Part shown: positions 51,392-61,043 of the stretch, piece by piece
Numbering within the stretch: position 1 is the first letter of the stretch
Layout of the letters: every line of letters starts with the position of its first letter
NCBI RefSeq assembly: GCF_003285015.1
Contig: NZ_QMFB01000022.1
Span: forward strand, 1 to 64,000
DNA from: Paenibacillus contaminans
GTDB taxonomy: Bacteria > Bacillota > Bacilli > Paenibacillales > NBRC-103111
Reading direction: 5' to 3'
Length of the DNA stretch: 64,000 bases
Made by a program: the position numbers and the translations under genes
Notes under the pieces: model-generated
The model's database searches: none
What the model saw: only the letters and a program-made list of their open reading frames with translations
Told to the model about the DNA's origin: nothing

Positions 51392-52345
51392 TTACCATAA
51401 GCTCGTTTGCGCGGCTCTTTTGGAAATCTGATTCACCGCAATGAGCAGGACAAAATTGATGACGGAATTGAACAAGCCGATCGCCGCTGAAAAGCTGTAC
51501 TGCCCTTCCAACAGTCCACTGCGGTAGACATACGTCTGAATGACGTCGGATGCTTCCAGATTCAGCTTGTTTTGCAGCAAATATATTTTTTCGAAGCCGA
51601 TCGACATGAAGCTCCCCATATTAAGAATGAACAGAATGAGCACGGTCGGCATAATGCCGGGAAGATTGATGTGCCAAATACGCTTCAGGCGCGAGGCGCC
51701 GTCTATTGTCGCAGCCTCATGCAGATCGGGATTGATTGCCGTTAATGCCGCCAAATAAATGATGGCTCCCCAGCCAAGGTTCTGCCATTCCCCGGACAGC
51801 ACGAACACCGTCTTGAACCAGCCGGGCTCCGTCAGGAAGGCGACCGGTTCTCCGCCGAGCGCTTGAATGATTTTGTTGACGATGCCCTTCGTCGGGTTCA
51901 GGAACGCCGCGATCATTCCGGTCATCACGACGACGGAAATGAAATGCGGAGCGTAAGACACCGTTTGCACCATTTTTTTGAAAATGCCGTTCTTCAACTC
52001 GTTCATCAGCAGCGCCGCAACGACGGGAAGCGGGAACAGGGCGAGCTGATACAGATTGAGCAGCACCGTGTTTTTGATCAGGGTCCAAAAATAATACGAC
52101 TTGAAAAACCTTTCCAAATGCTCGGTTCCCACCCACTCGCTTCCCCATATTCCTTTGGATGCGACAAACTCCTTGAAGGCGATCTGCACGCCGTACATCG
52201 GGAAATAGTGAAACACGAGCACATAAGCGAGCATCGGAAAAATAAACAGATACAGCTGCCAATTTTTCATAGCCGCCTTCAGCTGCGACCGTTTGCGCTT
52301 TGCCGCCGCGGGCAATGCCGTTCCCTCTCGGTTGGCCAATTCCAT
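51392..52345 (-). CDS. LplB-type sugar ABC permease, locus C
   Basis: Membrane permease of 317 residues. The LplB hallmark FHYFPMYGVQIAFKEFVASK follows the first helix, and the EAA loop is DLHEAATIDGASRLKRIWHI. The N terminus is a basic cytoplasmic segment (PAAAKRKRSQLKAAMKN). It lies 33 bp downstream of the GH36 gene, with the ribosome binding site AAGGAAG. Confidence 0.93.
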   Translation of the reverse strand: MELANREGTALPAAAKRKRSQLKAAMKNWQLYLFIFPMLAYVLVFHYFPMYGVQIAFKEFVASKGIWGSEWVGTEHLERFFKSYYFWTLIKNTVLLNLYQLALFPLPVVAALLMNELKNGIFKKMVQTVSYAPHFISVVVMTGMIAAFLNPTKGIVNKIIQALGGEPVAFLTEPGWFKTVFVLSGEWQNLGWGAIIYLAALTAINPDLHEAATIDGASRLKRIWHINLPGIMPTVLILFILNMGSFMSIGFEKIYLLQNKLNLEASDVIQTYVYRSGLLEGQYSFSAAIGLFNSVINFVLLIAVNQISKRAAQTSLW

Positions 52346-52378
52346 CGCTGTCTTCCTTTCTTCTTGAACGTTCGCGCC

Positions 52379-54697
52379 TTACAGAGGCACGAAACGAATC
52401 TTCAGCTCCTCGGCGCCATGCCGCTGCCGCAGCAGAAGCAGCTGCCCTCGCTTCTCCCAATGGTCCGCGTTCGTTTCTATACGTTCGTACGCGTACGCTT
52501 CGGGCACATGGACAACTACGATCCCTCTCTGGACATAGTCCGGCCGCCATACGACGTTCATCGTGTGATCCGCCCATCCGGCGCTAGCAAATTCCGCCCA
52601 GCCCTGCGTAAAGTGCATGTCGGTGCCCAGAAGCTGCGGCCTATAGGTGCGGGCATGGAGCGCCAGCAGCTGCATCGAGCGCGGGCGTACGGCCGGCAGC
52701 GTCAATCGGCCGCAGCCGGAGACGTAAGAACGACTCCAAAATTCCAAACCATGAACGCTTTCTTCCGCTGCAAAGCCGAGCGATTCCAAATCGATGGTCA
52801 TATCCCGGCATTCCTCGCCCCAGTTGAAAACGCCAAGCACCGTCCATTGCTCGTCGCCCCGCCGAACCGCCAGCTTCCACCGTTCAGGAACGTCCGGATT
52901 GAAAAAGTCGAGCGGAACGGCAGCCGCCGGCCCGATCGGATAAAGCTGCCTTAGGATGGGCTTGCGGTCTTCTTCAAGCTCCGAAAGCTTGTCGTTATAG
53001 AACAGCATGCCGCCTGACAGCGCGACGACGCCCGCCCATACTTTCGCCTCGTCCGGAGTCGGCTTGTAATCATCCGATATGCCCTCAGGCTCATGCCCGC
53101 GGACGACCAGCACGTCGGGGTCATTGAAGCCGATTTTACCGTGCAAAAAATACCGGGCGGCCATCGTTCTGCCGCAAAGCTTCACAAGCTCCCATGCGCT
53201 CGGCCTTACGGGGTTGGCGGTATAATTCCGCCTTGTAATGTCCGGCGTCATCCGGTTTGCGTCGATGAGATTTCCTGCGCTGGCGAACAGCGGCGCCGCG
53301 CAGCCCAGAATAAAGCAATCGTCTCCCGCCGCTTCTCGTATGACCTGCATGGTATTCCGGTAAGCCGCGGCGGTAGACATGCCCGGGAAATAAACCTGAT
53401 CCCGGCCGAGGCTCGAATGATTCCCCCGGTCCGTGAACAAAGCGCGAACGAGGAAATCGAGCTTGATATAACGGTATCCCCATTCCCGCGTAACCTTGCG
53501 GAACAATACGCGCAAATAATCGAGCACATCGGGATTGGTCAAATCGAGGACGTATTTGACGTTATTTTTCTCGTGAAGCTCAAGGACGTCGCTGCCGTTC
53601 GGATTCATGCCGGCTACCGGCATTCCGTTGTTCCGGAGTACCCAATCGGGATGGTCGCGGAGCAGCTTCGAGCCGGAATCGGCCAGAAGCGGCGAAAACC
53701 ATAACCCCGGCTTGAAGCCCGCTTCCGTGATCCGATCGGCAAGCCGCTTCATATCGTAATGGAATTTGCCGTTCGGCTCCCAATCGCCGAAGCCGGTTTC
53801 CAGAAACCAACCAGAATCGACGACGATATAGTCGACGGGCAGCTCGGGAAACTGCTCGCGCAAGGCTGTCGCATTGTCCATCATGTCCTGCTCCGTCACG
53901 GTCCCATAGTAGTAATACCAGGAAAGCCAGCCGGTAGGCGGCTTGGTGAAGCTGCTGCGCGGCTCCATTTGACGGCATACTTTGTCCATGTAGGCTTCCA
54001 GCAGGCGGTCATGACCATCCGTGCCGAACAGCAAAACCGCCTTCTCGGTTGCCGCCGATGCTCCCGGCATGAGCTTCAACCGGTCGAGCGATGCCGCAAC
54101 GGTCACATCGAAGACCGCCTCCGCTCTTTGAGTAACCAGCACATGCGAAAAGTACGACGCGAACGAAATGCAGCCCAGCAGTATCTCCCATTGCCAATCA
54201 GCTTGATGCAGCAGCGTAAAGGAATCGAAATAGGAAGTGCGGTTCGGCTGAATCGTTTCGATGCCTGCGTGCATATCCGTCGATTGCAGGCCTACGTTGA
54301 GCGCCATCCAAGGGCGGTATGCCTTTTCATTGCTAAAATGCCGCAGCTCTCCTTCCGCCATGCTCACCCTCTCAAGCACGACAGGCTCCGCGCCGAGGTT
54401 GACGATGCCGATCGACCATACAGCTGCTCGTTCCCGTTCGTCCAATTCCAGCTCAACCGTCACCTCGAGCAAATCGTTCCGATAGCGAACGGTTCCGCTA
54501 GTTCCGCCGGCGCTTTCGCCGCGGGTGACGATGCCGCTGTCGCCGACCTGCTCGAAGTCCCGCTCCGTGAACGAGACGCCCCCTTCCAGTTCGATTCGGA
54601 AACCGAATATGAACTGCGCCGCAACTTCCCCGCCGACGCAGCGGATATGCAGTCTTCCGTCGTTTTCTTTCATGTCCATAGCCGCCGAGCGGTTCAT
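52379..54697 (-). CDS. GH36-type alpha-galactosidase-like enzyme, locus C
   Basis: Cytoplasmic glycoside hydrolase of 772 residues. The N-terminal beta-sandwich is followed by a (beta/alpha)8 barrel (about 255-590) and a C-terminal beta domain. PTGWLSWYYYYGTVTEQDMM and DYIVVDSGWF mark the barrel start. The nucleophile is Asp414 in YIKLDFL, and DANRMTPDI carries the likely acid/base. GH36 enzymes hydrolyse alpha-galactosides or alpha-GalNAc, but the exact specificity is not readable. ATG 54697 overlaps the preceding gene's stop by ATGA and has GGAGG 7 nt upstream. Its product would come from the LplB/YtcP importer downstream. Confidence 0.9.
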   Translation of the reverse strand: MNRSAAMDMKENDGRLHIRCVGGEVAAQFIFGFRIELEGGVSFTERDFEQVGDSGIVTRGESAGGTSGTVRYRNDLLEVTVELELDERERAAVWSIGIVNLGAEPVVLERVSMAEGELRHFSNEKAYRPWMALNVGLQSTDMHAGIETIQPNRTSYFDSFTLLHQADWQWEILLGCISFASYFSHVLVTQRAEAVFDVTVAASLDRLKLMPGASAATEKAVLLFGTDGHDRLLEAYMDKVCRQMEPRSSFTKPPTGWLSWYYYYGTVTEQDMMDNATALREQFPELPVDYIVVDSGWFLETGFGDWEPNGKFHYDMKRLADRITEAGFKPGLWFSPLLADSGSKLLRDHPDWVLRNNGMPVAGMNPNGSDVLELHEKNNVKYVLDLTNPDVLDYLRVLFRKVTREWGYRYIKLDFLVRALFTDRGNHSSLGRDQVYFPGMSTAAAYRNTMQVIREAAGDDCFILGCAAPLFASAGNLIDANRMTPDITRRNYTANPVRPSAWELVKLCGRTMAARYFLHGKIGFNDPDVLVVRGHEPEGISDDYKPTPDEAKVWAGVVALSGGMLFYNDKLSELEEDRKPILRQLYPIGPAAAVPLDFFNPDVPERWKLAVRRGDEQWTVLGVFNWGEECRDMTIDLESLGFAAEESVHGLEFWSRSYVSGCGRLTLPAVRPRSMQLLALHARTYRPQLLGTDMHFTQGWAEFASAGWADHTMNVVWRPDYVQRGIVVVHVPEAYAYERIETNADHWEKRGQLLLLRQRHGAEELKIRFVPL

Positions 54698-55986
54698 TTC
54701 CATTCCTCCAACCTGTTCAATGCATGCGCAATGTCCTGCCAAGCCAGCTGCTGCGGCAGCGTTCCGCTTAACGCTGCCAATCCGGCGGCCGTACCGGCAG
54801 CTTGCCCCATCGTGACCGCATTGCCGGTCACCCGGTAGCTCGAATGCGCGACGAAGTCCCCGCTGATGCAGCGTCCGGCCATCAGCAGCCCGTCGACATC
54901 TGCGGCGATCAGCGCGCGAAGCGGTATGTCGTACGGCATGCTGCTCTTGCCGTCGTTGCCGAACCCTTTCCCGCCGGAAGGATCGGTCGAATGGATGTCG
55001 ATGCCGTACCGGACGCTGCAGACCGCATCCTCATGCTTGAGCCCTCTCTTCAGATCGGCCTCCGTCACCTGATACAGCCCGCGGATGCGCCGCCCTTCGC
55101 GGACGCCGATCTGGTTAGCCGTGCTGACGATATGCAGCCCGGCCCACCGTCCTCCCAGCTGCCGCAGTCCGTCGACGAGGCGATGCAGCTCTTTTCTGGC
55201 GCGCATGGTCGCCCCGCTTATTTGCGAAGCGTCAACTGCCGATACTCCATATTCGTGATTCGCCATTATCGCGAACAACCCGTCCCTGATCCGGAACAAC
55301 GACGGGGCCGAGTAGGACGGGGTTACCCCCGCCTTCGTCATCTGCTCAAGCAGTTTATGCTTAGGCTCCTCGTGAACGCCGTTCATCGTAAAAGCCTCGA
55401 CCTCCTCCGGACGAATACCGGCAACGAGCGCCATCAAGCTCATCGGCTGCGCTTCTCCGGTTCCCGGACGTCCAAGCTCGTACCGGCAGCCGGCGCGGGC
55501 TGCCAAATCGCCGTCTCCGGTCGCGTCGACGAACAGATTCGCAGACCAGGCCTGCCTGCCGGACTTGGATTCGGTTATGACCATGCGCAGCCGCCTGCTT
55601 TCATCCTTTGCCGCATCTACCACCCGCGCATGCAGCAAGACGGTTACACCCGCTTCCTCGCACATTTCCTCGAGCAGCAGCTTCATTTGTTCGGCGTCGT
55701 ACGTAAAATCGCTGCCCTTGCTCTGCAGCCGCGCCCCCCGCCGGTCGAGCCGGGCGATTACTTCCGCCATAATGCCGCTTTTATTTCCGGCATCGATAAT
55801 CCAGGACAAGAGGCCAGACGTCCAAATGCCTCCCAAGCAGCCGTGACCCTCCAATAAAACGGTACCGGCGCCCGTACGCGCCGCTGCGACCGCAGCCGCC
55901 ACTCCGGCTGGTCCGCCTCCGCAGACGATTACATCCGCGCTTGCCGCAACGGGGATTTCTTTAGACGGTTCTCTATAGACGTTCAT
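54694..55986 (-). CDS. FAD-dependent oxidoreductase (FAD_oxidored family), locus C
   Basis: Flavoprotein of 430 residues. The FAD motif is GGGPAGVAAAVAAARTGA, followed by a GCLGGIWTSG loop as in PF12831, and the C-terminal GRCISGDFVAHSSYRVTG motif matches the family. ATG 55986 lies 4 nt after GAGGAGGGG; the frame upstream of it is not protein-like. It is first in the locus C operon, coupled to the GH36 gene by ATGA. It is a distant paralogue of the locus A FAD enzyme, so both sugar operons include a flavin oxidoreductase. The substrate is unknown. Confidence 0.85.
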   Translation of the reverse strand: MNVYREPSKEIPVAASADVIVCGGGPAGVAAAVAAARTGAGTVLLEGHGCLGGIWTSGLLSWIIDAGNKSGIMAEVIARLDRRGARLQSKGSDFTYDAEQMKLLLEEMCEEAGVTVLLHARVVDAAKDESRRLRMVITESKSGRQAWSANLFVDATGDGDLAARAGCRYELGRPGTGEAQPMSLMALVAGIRPEEVEAFTMNGVHEEPKHKLLEQMTKAGVTPSYSAPSLFRIRDGLFAIMANHEYGVSAVDASQISGATMRARKELHRLVDGLRQLGGRWAGLHIVSTANQIGVREGRRIRGLYQVTEADLKRGLKHEDAVCSVRYGIDIHSTDPSGGKGFGNDGKSSMPYDIPLRALIAADVDGLLMAGRCISGDFVAHSSYRVTGNAVTMGQAAGTAAGLAALSGTLPQQLAWQDIAHALNRLEEWK

Positions 55987-56186
55987 CGTACCCCTCCTCG
56001 TTAATCGCTCCATCGTTATGGATTCCCCGATGCCACTCATCATAGAGAACCCGCGCCACAGCTGTAAATGTACGGTTCTTGCACGATATCCGATTCTTAT
56101 TTCCGCAGGCCCTGAAACAAAAAGAAAGCCTGCAAGATCCGGCATTCCGCCGTTTCCCGCAAGCTCTCTTCCCGTTTATTTCCTAT

Positions 56187-58457
56187 TCAGCCGCCATGCA
56201 GCTTCCTGTATTCGCCGGGCGTCATTCCTTCGGCTTTTTTGAACTTCTCGATAAAATGGGACACCCCGATATAACCGTTTCTGGCAATAATGTCTTTGAT
56301 CGGGTTTGTCGTTAGCTTCAATTCCCTCTTGATTTCTTCCAGACGCAGAGAAGCTACGTAGTCGGTAAACGTGCTTCCCGTCTGCTCCTTAATGAAACGG
56401 CTCAGGAACGGCACCGACAAGCCGAACCGGTCCGCCGCATTTTCGAGACTCATTTCGTAGAACCGGAAATTGTCGTGGATATACCGGAGCACGTCATCGC
56501 GAAGATCCTTGTTTTTCGTTTCCCTGTTCCGCTCGACCGCATCGCATATGTCCGTCACCAGTTCCTTCAATTTCTCCTCGAACTCGCGGAGCGTAGCGAA
56601 CAGGACGAGCTCATGAAGCTGCTTCGAGAAATCGCCCGCATTCATGACGCTGACGGTTTTCAATACGGTATTGATCAAGTCCGAGCACATGCATTTCAAC
56701 AACAGGATGGAGCGTTCCTTCTGGGCGATGCTTCCCATCATGGCCGCAAGCGAATCGAGCGCGACCTTCCGGTCCCCCTGCTTCAGCCCTTGAACGAACC
56801 GTACCTGCTCATCCGCCGGATACCACGTATGATCCTCCTGCCAGTGCACGATATCCTCGAAAAAAACGATAGCCCCCGGTTCCGTCTTCAGCTCGTATTC
56901 CCTCGCAGCGGAAGCTTCGACGAACGACTGGTTGACGTGAATCAGCTCGGTATAAGCGCCGCCGGCGAATATCGCTGCGGAAAGCCTAAAATGTTCTTTA
57001 AGATAAGCCGAAATATTGGCGGCATGCCGCTGCTGCATTTCCCGGAAGCGCCCGTTTTCCGCTTGCCCGTTGACGACAATCGCAAACGCCTTGTCATGAA
57101 TCAACTCTACGCCCCATCGTAATAGCCCCGAATTCTCCGAATTTTCCAGGTAGCCGTATAGCTCATCCCGCTGCTGCGAGCTGAGCGGCGGACAATGGCG
57201 CATCGAAACGAGCAGGACAAAAAAACAATTGCCCGTAAAATCGAGAAACAAGGAACGCAGCACTTGCTCGACTTCATCCGCATGCCGATAATCGCCCCGC
57301 AGCAGCTTGGTCGCAAGCTGATCCCTTACGAACGGCCGGTGCGCATCCGCCTGTTGAAGCAGCTTTTGGCGATCCGTAATCGCGCTCTCGATCGTATCCC
57401 GCAGCCAACTCCATTCATTCTTCTTCTCCCTCCGCAAAGAAACGCGGTAGGGACCGACCGCCTTCAGCAAGCCTCGGATCGGCTTATACTGCACATTGGA
57501 TACGGCGATTACAAGCCCCAATCCGAAAATGAACAAAGCCATGACGACAAGCGCCACGAACGTTTTCATTTCGATTACGCGGCCCAGAAACTGATCCGTC
57601 GGCATAACTATCACGACTGACCAGCCCGTCTGGCTCGATGCCGCAGCAGCGAGCGAGTAATCCTTGTTCCGGATCGATACCTTTTCGATTTGCGAGCTGC
57701 GGGGCTGGCTTAGGATCGGACCGATTTCATCCGGCTGCAGCGCAACCCCTTTTTCGCGGGACGCCATTTTATTTTTACGGTCGTCCATAATGTAAACGCT
57801 TCCGTTTAAGTCCCCCAAAATATTTTCGATCAGATCCGTCAACGTCTTCTCTTTCACTTGAAACAACACGGTCCCGTAGGGGGCAGCGCTTTTGGCCGGG
57901 ATTGGAAAAGAGTACGTCAGCATATTATGATGCTCGTTCTTGTTGAACGCAACTTGCTCCGCCGGCCGAACCTCCTCTGTCTCTGACGCATTCAGCATTT
58001 GAAAGAACCGTTCCGCCTGATCCTCCCGAAAAGCGTAAATGTCGTTCGTCAACACGCGCGGGGAATATGTCCCGGATGACGTGTAGATCAAATTTTCTCC
58101 TCGGTAGTACAGCAGCACCTCATCGGCGATAAGCGTATTCGCTTTGTATTTCCCGAGCTCCTGAATCGCTTCGAGCTCGTGATAACCGTTGCTTTTCAGC
58201 AGAAAAGGGGTCAGTCTCGTATCATAGGATATTTTGGCCGCCGTCTGCTCCATCCCTCTCATTTGCAGATCCAGCATGTCCTTCACCTGGTTCAGCTTAT
58301 TCAGGTTAGACGCCTCGATCTCCTTCTGCAGATTCACGACCGCATTCTGGTACATCACCACCCCGAGAACGATCAAAGGCACGATAAAAACGAACGCATA
58401 CGACAGCACATAGCGCAGGAAAACTTTAGATTTAGCGGTATCGAACAGATGCCTCAT
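56187..58457 (-). CDS. Membrane-anchored AraC-family regulator, locus C
   Basis: Regulator of 756 residues. The first transmembrane helix (about 15-37, VLSYAFVFIVPLIVLGVVMY) is followed by an extracellular Cache-like domain, a second transmembrane helix (about 290-312, FVALVVMALFIFGLGLVIAV) and a C-terminal double AraC helix-turn-helix ending HFIEKFKKAEGMTPGEYRKL. ATG 58457 follows GGAGGGGG; earlier start codons lack support. It precedes the FAD-GH36-importer operon by 200 bp on the same strand, so it is the probable activator. Confidence 0.92.
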   Translation of the reverse strand: MRHLFDTAKSKVFLRYVLSYAFVFIVPLIVLGVVMYQNAVVNLQKEIEASNLNKLNQVKDMLDLQMRGMEQTAAKISYDTRLTPFLLKSNGYHELEAIQELGKYKANTLIADEVLLYYRGENLIYTSSGTYSPRVLTNDIYAFREDQAERFFQMLNASETEEVRPAEQVAFNKNEHHNMLTYSFPIPAKSAAPYGTVLFQVKEKTLTDLIENILGDLNGSVYIMDDRKNKMASREKGVALQPDEIGPILSQPRSSQIEKVSIRNKDYSLAAAASSQTGWSVVIVMPTDQFLGRVIEMKTFVALVVMALFIFGLGLVIAVSNVQYKPIRGLLKAVGPYRVSLRREKKNEWSWLRDTIESAITDRQKLLQQADAHRPFVRDQLATKLLRGDYRHADEVEQVLRSLFLDFTGNCFFVLLVSMRHCPPLSSQQRDELYGYLENSENSGLLRWGVELIHDKAFAIVVNGQAENGRFREMQQRHAANISAYLKEHFRLSAAIFAGGAYTELIHVNQSFVEASAAREYELKTEPGAIVFFEDIVHWQEDHTWYPADEQVRFVQGLKQGDRKVALDSLAAMMGSIAQKERSILLLKCMCSDLINTVLKTVSVMNAGDFSKQLHELVLFATLREFEEKLKELVTDICDAVERNRETKNKDLRDDVLRYIHDNFRFYEMSLENAADRFGLSVPFLSRFIKEQTGSTFTDYVASLRLEEIKRELKLTTNPIKDIIARNGYIGVSHFIEKFKKAEGMTPGEYRKLHGG

Positions 58458-58612
58458 TCCGCCCCCTCCTTCTTTCCGCCATTCACCGGCTCGTTTCGTA
58501 TCCCGATTATAGCACAGCAAAAGGATTTTTTTGTGCCGGAAGCGGGAAAGCCGTATGATCGCGTGATCAAACGGCTTCATCCCACTTCTTCCTATCTCTT
58601 CATGCCATATCG

Positions 58613-59767
58613 TCACATCTTATCCCGCCGAGCAGCCGAGCTGCCGAACACGCGCCGAATCGCTTCCAGGTAGCCGTACCCGTTCACGGTATCGGGCTCC
58701 AGATAGCTCCCCTCCGTCCACTCGTTCCAAGCGTTAATCGTCATGATCGGCGGATTCGTGCGGCCAAGCTCGAGAAAGCTTCTAGCCTGCAGAAGCGCCC
58801 GCTCGAACGCTTCGGGCGTATTTCCGCCGAGCATCGGCATGTACGGATAGCCCAGGTTGTCGTACCGGTCGGTTTGAATGGTCCGCGGGCTCGCATCCCA
58901 TCCCATCGTAACGTTCGGGTAATACGGAAGTTCATAAGCATCCGTAAATTTCTCGTAGTCGGCGACATTTTTCTCTATATACGCCTCGTACGGGGTTACC
59001 GGGAATTCGGACATCCGTTGGTGGTGAATCCACACATAGGACGTTATGCTGTCGAAGCCGAGCTGATCCAGCAGCTCGTTCACATTAACGATCTCCTTCT
59101 CTCCGGGCAAAATTTGCTGCCCCCATACGACGGCATTAAGATGAAGCTCGCCAAGCCCCGCCGCTTTGACTCTTTCGCGGAAATCGTCGAGCGCCGCCCG
59201 AGTCTCCGTTACCCCGCCAAGCCCGCCGATCAGGCTCATGATTTCATAGATCGAAACGTACAAGCCTCCGTTCACCCTCCAATAGGAAGGATGCGTGAAG
59301 TACGTGCGAATCATATGCTCCGTCGCTTCCCGGAAAGCCCGTTCCGAAACGGTACCGGAAGCGAGCTTATTCGCAGGCCGGCTGCGCTGCGCGGGGTGAA
59401 TGTCGACCCAATCGTGGTTGGCCCACATCAGCGAAAATTTCAGCTGCCCGTTATTGGCCGCGCCGAGAAACCCTTCGTCAAGCGCTCGCTGCAGGAAAGG
59501 ACCGTCCTCGTACCAGTACCAGTCGAAAATAAAGCAATCTACGCCATGCTCGGCGGCAGTCGCTATTTTGCGGGCCATGACGTCCGGATCCGCCTCGTCC
59601 TCATAGCCCCAAAGCGGTACTTTGGGCTGCGCATGCCCTTCGAATCGCGGCGTGGCCGCCTTCGCCAGCTCCCATTCCGTCCAGCCCTCCCCATGCCATT
59701 TCGCGTTGCGGGAATCCTTGTGATAATTCGGAAAATAATAAACCGCCACTTCGCATGCTTTCGTCAT
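58613..59767 (-). CDS. GH99-like (WbsX-type) glycoside hydrolase, locus C
   Basis: Cytoplasmic protein of 384 residues with the glyco_hydro_99-like/WbsX fold. It begins VAVYYFPNYHKDSRNAKWHG and ends with the characteristic INAWNEWTEGSYLEPD, in which Glu residues are likely catalytic. FDWYWYED and SLMWANHDW are also conserved. Relatives include endo-alpha-mannosidases, but many WbsX proteins have unknown activity. There is no signal peptide. It is divergent from an AraC gene (59907) and directly precedes the locus C membrane regulator. Confidence 0.88.
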   Translation of the reverse strand: MTKACEVAVYYFPNYHKDSRNAKWHGEGWTEWELAKAATPRFEGHAQPKVPLWGYEDEADPDVMARKIATAAEHGVDCFIFDWYWYEDGPFLQRALDEGFLGAANNGQLKFSLMWANHDWVDIHPAQRSRPANKLASGTVSERAFREATEHMIRTYFTHPSYWRVNGGLYVSIYEIMSLIGGLGGVTETRAALDDFRERVKAAGLGELHLNAVVWGQQILPGEKEIVNVNELLDQLGFDSITSYVWIHHQRMSEFPVTPYEAYIEKNVADYEKFTDAYELPYYPNVTMGWDASPRTIQTDRYDNLGYPYMPMLGGNTPEAFERALLQARSFLELGRTNPPIMTINAWNEWTEGSYLEPDTVNGYGYLEAIRRVFGSSAARRDKM

Positions 59768-59880
59768 CTGATTGCTCCTCGCTTAGCCCTCTTTTGTTAT
59801 AATGAATCGAAGACAGGTCCATATAGGTGGATTATAGAGGATGGAAAAGCGCTGCAACATGGTTTGATTTACGATCTCGC

Positions 59881-59886
59881 TATAAT
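59881..59886 (+). promoter_or_regulatory. -10 box of the locus C AraC gene
   Basis: TATAAT, 20 bp before the start codon, in the divergent region with the GH99-like gene. No good -35 is seen, which would fit an activator-dependent promoter. Confidence 0.4.
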
Positions 59887-59906
59887 AAAGCTGAGGAGAT
59901 GACAGG

Positions 59907-60815
59907 ATGTTCTACGCGCTCTCCACCCAAAACCGGCTGGATGTCAAATGGGCGGACAGGCATAAGGGCGATGCCATGTTTTACAGGACTCCCCACGCCA
60001 ATCCTTATTATAATTTGATCATGGTTACGGAAGGTCCCGTGTACATGAGCGCCGTCGAGGGCAACATGACGCTGCAATCCGGGGAAATTATGCTGCTGGA
60101 GCCTTGGGAAGAGCATAGCGGCTGGAAGCCGATCGGCGAAAACAGCGGTTTTTTCTGGCTGCAGTTTGCGGCTGCACCGGCCCTGCCGCGGGTTACCGAA
60201 TGGACGGAACAAGATATCGACCTCAGAAAAATCTTGGTCGGCAGCGATCTGAGAACCCGAGAGCTCGAGGAAGGCGACAGGCTGCTGCTGCCGAGGAGGT
60301 ATTTGCCCGCCAAGCAATACGAGCTGCTCAGACTGTTGGAGCAAACCGTGCACGCGCTGAAACATCCGCAGGGTTATTTCCGCTTTCGCGCTTCGCTAGT
60401 GCTAGGGCAGTTTTTGGAGCTGCTCGCTGACGACTGGCTTCATCGCAACCATGCGCAAACGTCTCCTCCCGCCTCGTACCTGACTTACCGGAGGCTGCTC
60501 GTTCTACTGCACGAACGATTCAGCGACCCCGCCTTGAACAAAGCAGCCATGGAAAAAACACTGGACCGGAATGCCGAATACTTAAGTCATGTATTCCGGC
60601 AATTCGCAGGGATGACGATCGTGGAATACGTACAGCTCCTCCGTCTTCAGCTGGCCAAGCATCTGCTCCGCTCCAGCGGCAAGCCGATCCAGGACATCGC
60701 CCGCGAAGCCGGCTTCGCGGATCCGTTCTATTTCAGCCGCTTGTTCAAAAAAAGCGAACGGGTAACGCCGACGCAATACAGAGACGGAGCTCAGCCGGAT
60801 AATCCGCAGCCATAG
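59907..60815 (+). CDS. AraC-family regulator with cupin sensor domain, locus C
   Basis: Soluble regulator of 302 residues. The N-terminal cupin-like domain shows PYYNLIMVTEGPVYMSAVEG and GEIMLLEPWEEHSGW; the C-terminal double helix-turn-helix includes NKAAMEKTLDRNAEYLSHVF and IQDIAREAGFADPFYFSRLF, ending RVTPTQYR. It is divergent from the GH99-like gene and likely regulates it in response to an intracellular sugar. Start ATG follows GAGGAG. Confidence 0.92.
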   Translation: MFYALSTQNRLDVKWADRHKGDAMFYRTPHANPYYNLIMVTEGPVYMSAVEGNMTLQSGEIMLLEPWEEHSGWKPIGENSGFFWLQFAAAPALPRVTEWTEQDIDLRKILVGSDLRTRELEEGDRLLLPRRYLPAKQYELLRLLEQTVHALKHPQGYFRFRASLVLGQFLELLADDWLHRNHAQTSPPASYLTYRRLLVLLHERFSDPALNKAAMEKTLDRNAEYLSHVFRQFAGMTIVEYVQLLRLQLAKHLLRSSGKPIQDIAREAGFADPFYFSRLFKKSERVTPTQYRDGAQPDNPQP

Positions 60816-61043
60816 TCTTCGCCGCTCCGACGCACCGCACGCACACAGCTTTTCGCTGCATCTCGGCAATTCGCATACTTCAGTGCTCGCGAATACCCGG
60901 GAAATCTCTTTTAACGGCTAGGCCGCATCATATATTCAAATATGATCGGATTACACCGATATAAATAGTAATGTCTTATTCGGGAAAAGGCATGCCTCTT
61001 GCCCGGGACAGCGAATGTGCAAACCTACGATGGGGTGATGAGC

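Noticed and set aside
59820..59870. cre-like GGAAAAGCGCTGCAA in the GH99/AraC gap
   Set aside because: One base too few between the half-sites, so it fails the cre consensus.
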